Shown here piece by piece: positions 60,185 to 64,000 of a DNA stretch of 64,000 nt; within the stretch, counting starts at the first letter, position 1; every line of letters starts with the position of its first letter. The translations under genes and the position numbers were made by a program. The stretch spans positions 3,825,698-3,889,697 of the forward strand of contig NC_133939.1 in assembly GCF_031877795.1 (NCBI RefSeq). Reading direction: 5' to 3'. The DNA is from Strix aluco (Eukaryota; Chordata; Aves; Strigiformes; Strigidae). A model generated the notes under the pieces. It was not told the origin of the DNA. It was given only the letters and a program-made list of their open reading frames with translations, and made no database searches.

Positions 60185-60435
60185 TGCTCTCAGCCCAGTG
60201 CTGTTGGAGATTTTTCTCTGCGATCTGAAAGGGAAAACATGAGCTTGCTGCCAGCAAAGATCACAGATGACACAAATATTGGAGGAGCAGTAAATGATGA
60301 CATGAAGGGGTTGGTTACAGTAGACAAGCTGTGTTGGCAGATAGGCAGGCTAAAAGCTGCCTTTAAACTATCCACATACCAGTCTGAGCCTGAAAAACAA
60401 AAGATTATGGGTGCAGGCAGTTTGAGGAGAGCTTC
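60185..60435 (+). mobile_element. Ancient CR1-type LINE relic, reverse-transcriptase palm
   Basis: Starting at 60189, L-S-P-V-L-L-E-I-F-L-C-D-L-K-G-K parallels the CR1 palm motif LGPVLFNIFINDLDEG. After a frame change near 60237, I-T-D-D-T-N-I-G-G-A-V-N-D-D (60260-60301) parallels FADDTKIGGVVNSEE. The spacing between the two segments is that of the family. Both catalytic Asp codons (60266-60271) survive even though the preceding FA has become IT. Farther on, WQIGRLKAAF and EKQKIMGAG weakly echo the DL-rLqeWa...KCkVMhlG stretch. The remainder is unrecognisable. Confidence 0.55.
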
Positions 60436-62559
60436 CTAGGGCAAGGGGATAACTCCATTCCTGGAGGCAAAAACGAGGTTGCAATGAGGAAGGAGCCCCT
60501 CCGATACCATGCAAGACCAGCACTGTGGTCCTGAGTCAGCCTGGTCTCCACACTTGTGACCATGTCCAAGCCACAACAAATTCAGCCAAGCGCTCGAGAG
60601 AAACATTTTCCTGGGAGGGCATCTCTCCTGCAGAGGGATGGGGACTTCTGGGGAGCAGCCGCTGGAGCAGCACACAGGCATCTCCCCAGGGATGCACCTG
60701 GTCTTCATAAACAGAGGCAACTTAAATCACTTAAGATCCTGAAACACCAAGTTTGAATGACACACCTGTGTTGGTCTTCGGGGGATGAGGTTTCTTGCGA
60801 TCTCACACACCCATTTTTCCTCTCCCCTGCTTTTTAAAAGCAACCAGTGGCCTTTTGTTCCTGGTAACATTTCCATTAATCTATGACAAGGTGCAAAATT
60901 TCCCCTCTCCGCCATCAGAGCTGTGCTATCTTCTGCCTCTTTTGACCTGGTCAACACTTTCTATCACATTAATTTCTTTCTTTTTTTACACTTCATTATA
61001 ACATTCATATCCTCTAAGATACTTAGGTGCTACAGCAAATCCTGGTTGCCCTCTGTGGCTACCCCATCGCTCACAAACGCTGAAGCATTATTATTTTTTT
61101 GCTATTGTATTCCTTCTCTGTCTATGAAGTATCTACATGGATTAATTATCAGCCTTTGGGATTGCTCATAGAGCACAAGCCTTGAGGCTGAGGAGTGAAA
61201 AGGATGGCATTACACAAGTGGGCAAAGTTTGGCTGCTCTTACCAAAGCTGCCTGGGGATTTTCCATCAGGAGAATGTTGATTTCTTGCAAAAGAAACAAC
61301 TCACCTGGCCATGTCAATACCAACACATTCTTGTTTCCAAATGAAAAAATGACCTGAGTGTTTTGATAACATCCAAACATCATGTTTCATTATTTTGAGG
61401 GCATAGAATACTTTGATTTTTATTCTAAAACAACTTTTCACTTAGAAGTTTCTCTCATATTCCAACTGCTTTTAAATGCCAAAATCGACTCAAAATATGT
61501 AAACAATTTTTTAATGGTTTCACAGGGACATTTCAGAACAAAAAATAGTATTTAAATTAAATTCCATAATTTTGCCATGAAATGGAAAATACACATCTTG
61601 CTCAGCCCTAGACATCAGCAGAACACCTTGATGGGCTTTAACAAAACTGAGAGAACCCCTCTGGATGCGATGGAGAACTGGGCTAACAGGGGTTGCTGGA
61701 GGGCATGTAAAAATGCAGGCTGAGCTGGGAGAGAAAACAGACAGAAGAATGAGGTGACAGCAACACTGTAGGTCAGAGAAATGTGAATTTGTGATGCCAG
61801 ACAGGGTATCTGCACATGGGCCAGCTTTCAGGGAGTTTGGGGATGTGAATGGAGAAGCTGCCAAAGAAGGACATTTCAGAGCACACATTTCAAGGGCGCT
61901 GCACTGAATCATTTTAAATCCCATCAATTAGTGAAAAAAACAGCAGATTTCCTTCCCTCCAAAGCAGACACCCTGCTGTGCCATTGCAGAGTTGCACAGG
62001 GGTGCTCTTGGTGGCACCAAGGAGGAGATCTGGAAGCATCATCTCCATCAGCCCAAGCTGCGCTGCACCCTGGTCGTTAGAGAAAGTGGATCAGTCCTGA
62101 GTGGATGTCTAGGATAAAAGGTATAGCCATGCTCTAAAGCACATTAATTGCTTATTAATTACCCCATTAATCACGGTGACACCTTTGTCTGCATTCCCAG
62201 TAGTACACTTGCAGTTAGCTGGGACCATTTTGTGTAAACTGAGCTTGTTTTTCTGCCTTGCTTCAGACCCTCCTGGGTCCTGAGGGGTGAAAAATAAACC
62301 CAGAAACCCCCTCATCTTACTGAGCATCCCAGTGGCATCATGGCAGGCACTGACTCAGTGCAGACAGGTCAGAAACATGCCCCTCAGTGGCAATGGGCAG
62401 GCCAAGAAAATGCAGGTGACAGAGGACTTGTAGGACAATGATGGTCTGAAGTCCTCAAAGTTTGAAATTCAGGCTACAATTTGCAAAGTGTCAGCTTACG
62501 GAGCCCATCCAGGGCTCTGCTGCAGCTTCCCACAGGCAAAGGCAAGTTCCCATTAAATC
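60436..62559. other. Unassigned single-copy DNA
   Basis: No gene recognised. AT-rich at about 61320-61600. A 135-codon minus-strand frame at 61.52-61.93 kb has no domain I recognise. Confidence 0.5.
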
Positions 62560-62930
62560 ACAGAAAGCTGTAAACCAATCACCAGGGAAAATTTCTGTTC
62601 CATCACCGGTGCTTTTTCTTTATTTTATTATTTATAGCACTCTCTGATTTCCAGCAACTTTTTTATTATAAAAAAAATTATTTTCTTTGTCTGAAAATTG
62701 ATATAAAAAGAAATCCATCTCTCAGCCGTCATTTCTCTTAATGATGTTTACATCAGCAGATGGGGAAAAAATCACTTTTTAAACAGAATTTATTACCCGC
62801 TGACCCAAAGCTTTACCATACATCACTGTGGTTTCAGAAAGTTAGTTTCCACAGCAACATGATGTAACTCTCCAGCGTATCTGTGAGCTGCTGATGTTAA
62901 CTCTTCCATTCCTAGCCATAATTTTTGTGA
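62560..62930. promoter_or_regulatory. Candidate conserved noncoding element
   Basis: AT-rich unique block with TTATTTTATTATTTATAGC, CATTTCTCTTAATGATGTTT, CAGAATTTATTACCCGCTGA and GTTTCCACAGCAACATG (one or two changes from an RFX X-box). Frames are closed. Hypothesis only. Confidence 0.25.
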
Positions 62931-63170
62931 GGGGGCATCTTGGCTACATGGCAGTCATAGGAGACCTAAAAGTTGGTTAGATGGGAAAGCTCAGGCTCAG
63001 GCACGCTGTGCAAATAGGGTCGTCTTTAAATTCCCTCATTTAATGAGATACCAAGTGGCAGCTTCAAGCAAGAGTGAAAGCCTGCAGGTGTCCCAGGAAA
63101 AATGAGCAGCTCTGTGCCTACCAGCCAGCACCAGCTCGGTAGAAGTAGCACAGAAGGAAGAAGATGACAG
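62931..63170. other. Unassigned single-copy DNA
   Basis: No gene recognised. Confidence 0.5.
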
Positions 63171-63362
63171 ATGTCTGGAGATGACTACCAGTACGGCAAG
63201 TTCATCAACATCCATAGCAGGAATACCCAAGCCTTGAAAAAGGTCCTCCTCCATGCCCATCTTCTCCAGCACCAAGCCCAGGATGCCAAGAGAATCAGGG
63301 AGCTAAATATAATACAGGCACTGGCGTCCTTCAGAAAAAGGGATGAGAGTCTAGGGGCTTAG
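63171..63362 (+). other. Small ATG-initiated open frame with coding-like codon pattern, unproven
   Basis: Sixty-three codons from ATG to TAG. The predicted product is hydrophilic, helix-favouring and rich in Gln, Lys, Arg, His and Ala (S-G-D-D-Y-Q-Y-G-K-F at the start, A-L-K-K-V-L-L-H-A-H in the middle). Over half the third positions are G or C and most first positions are purine or C, which resembles coding DNA more than the neighbours do. An in-frame TGA lies six bases upstream. No family recognised; it may be an isolated exon, a small protein or chance. Confidence 0.15.
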
Positions 63363-64000
63363 CGAAGATGGACAAGCAGACGCTAATTCACTTAAGACTT
63401 CAAAATAGGTGGTGAATTCCTCTGGGATGAAGAACTGGGGTGAGTATCTTGTCCCATGGTTCACCTCTTCACTGTGAAGCTGTGGCTTGGTGTCAAAATA
63501 CCCAGAGACCACATACCTTCCTGGCTGCAAAGTGACTACATGTGTGTAAGCATCTCTAGAGCAGATTAGACAGCAGAGACCAACAGATCAGCGAGAATAA
63601 GCACAGAACAATAAGAACCACCATCACGAGGAAGGGAAGGGCTCAGGACAGCACAAGGCAACTCTCTGCTCCTCTGAGGACTTGTGCTCTGAGACCAGCT
63701 CCAGGCTTTGCCCCACAGAAACAGCCAAGCTTCTGACACAGGTGACTTTAGCAAAAAAGCTGGCTACTTAGCAAACAAGGTTCAGCTCCAATAGAGACAG
63801 TTGCACCTATCACTGCATTTATTGATCGCTGGGATGTTGATAAACAATCGATTTTTTTTTCTGCAAATGTCACCTGGAAGGAGTTTTATACTTCTCCCTA
63901 CAGGGAGCAAGCAATAGTAAGAACCTAACAAACACAAAGAAAGCAAACTATCTTCTGCTAGAGCAGATAATTCCTGGTAGCAAGCGGCTGAGTAAGAAAA
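63363..64000. other. Unassigned right flank
   Basis: No gene or repeat recognised. Confidence 0.5.

Overview
The window looks like vertebrate nuclear DNA, most likely from a bird, and almost all of it is intergenic or intronic. The best evidence is a 5'-truncated CR1 LINE at about 57.63-58.57 kb. Its 3' end has the layout of avian CR1: a reverse-transcriptase C-terminal region, then a short 3'UTR ending in CCTTCCAACCCAAACCATTC and an ATTCTATG-like tail. Moderate base composition, sparse CpG, homopolymer and dinucleotide runs, and stop-ridden frames fit this. I see no operons, bacterial-type ribosome sites, rRNA, convincing tRNA or CRISPR array. I found no protein-coding gene I can name and no exon I can support with confidence.

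Layout. 0.54-1.25 kb is a long, nearly pure purine tandem array (GAA/GGAGAA type). From 1.3 to 31 kb the sequence is mostly unique. It has AT-rich blocks with homeodomain (TAATTA) and octamer (ATGCAAAT) motifs near 3.4, 4.1-4.5, 8.7-9.2, 14.1-14.8, 15.6-15.8, 23.3-23.7, 24.5-25.0 and 28.2-28.4 kb that could be conserved regulatory elements. It also holds a weak CpG island at 29.16-29.66 kb and several small palindromes. From 31.6 kb onward decayed LINE fragments become easier to recognise: a minus-strand CR1-type reverse-transcriptase relic at 31.7-32.3 kb, and plus-strand relics at 41.95-42.17, 53.45-53.60, 55.06-55.20 and 60.19-60.43 kb, besides the younger copy at 57.6-58.6 kb. One more old relic lies at 12.09-12.26 kb. 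Short MIR-like SINE remnants are possible at 9.6, 23.2 and 38.6 kb.

How it fits together. The window reads as a gene-poor stretch, or a very long intron, with candidate distal enhancers, and with transposon fossils of at least two ages: several very old amniote-type CR1 pieces, and one younger bird-type CR1 that is itself broken by frameshifts and has lost a catalytic aspartate. The regulatory calls rest on motif content alone and are hypotheses; cross-species alignment would decide them. Most long open frames are artefacts of the purine repeat or chance. Two small non-repeat frames (10.3-11.0 and 63.17-63.36 kb) are recorded as unproven.
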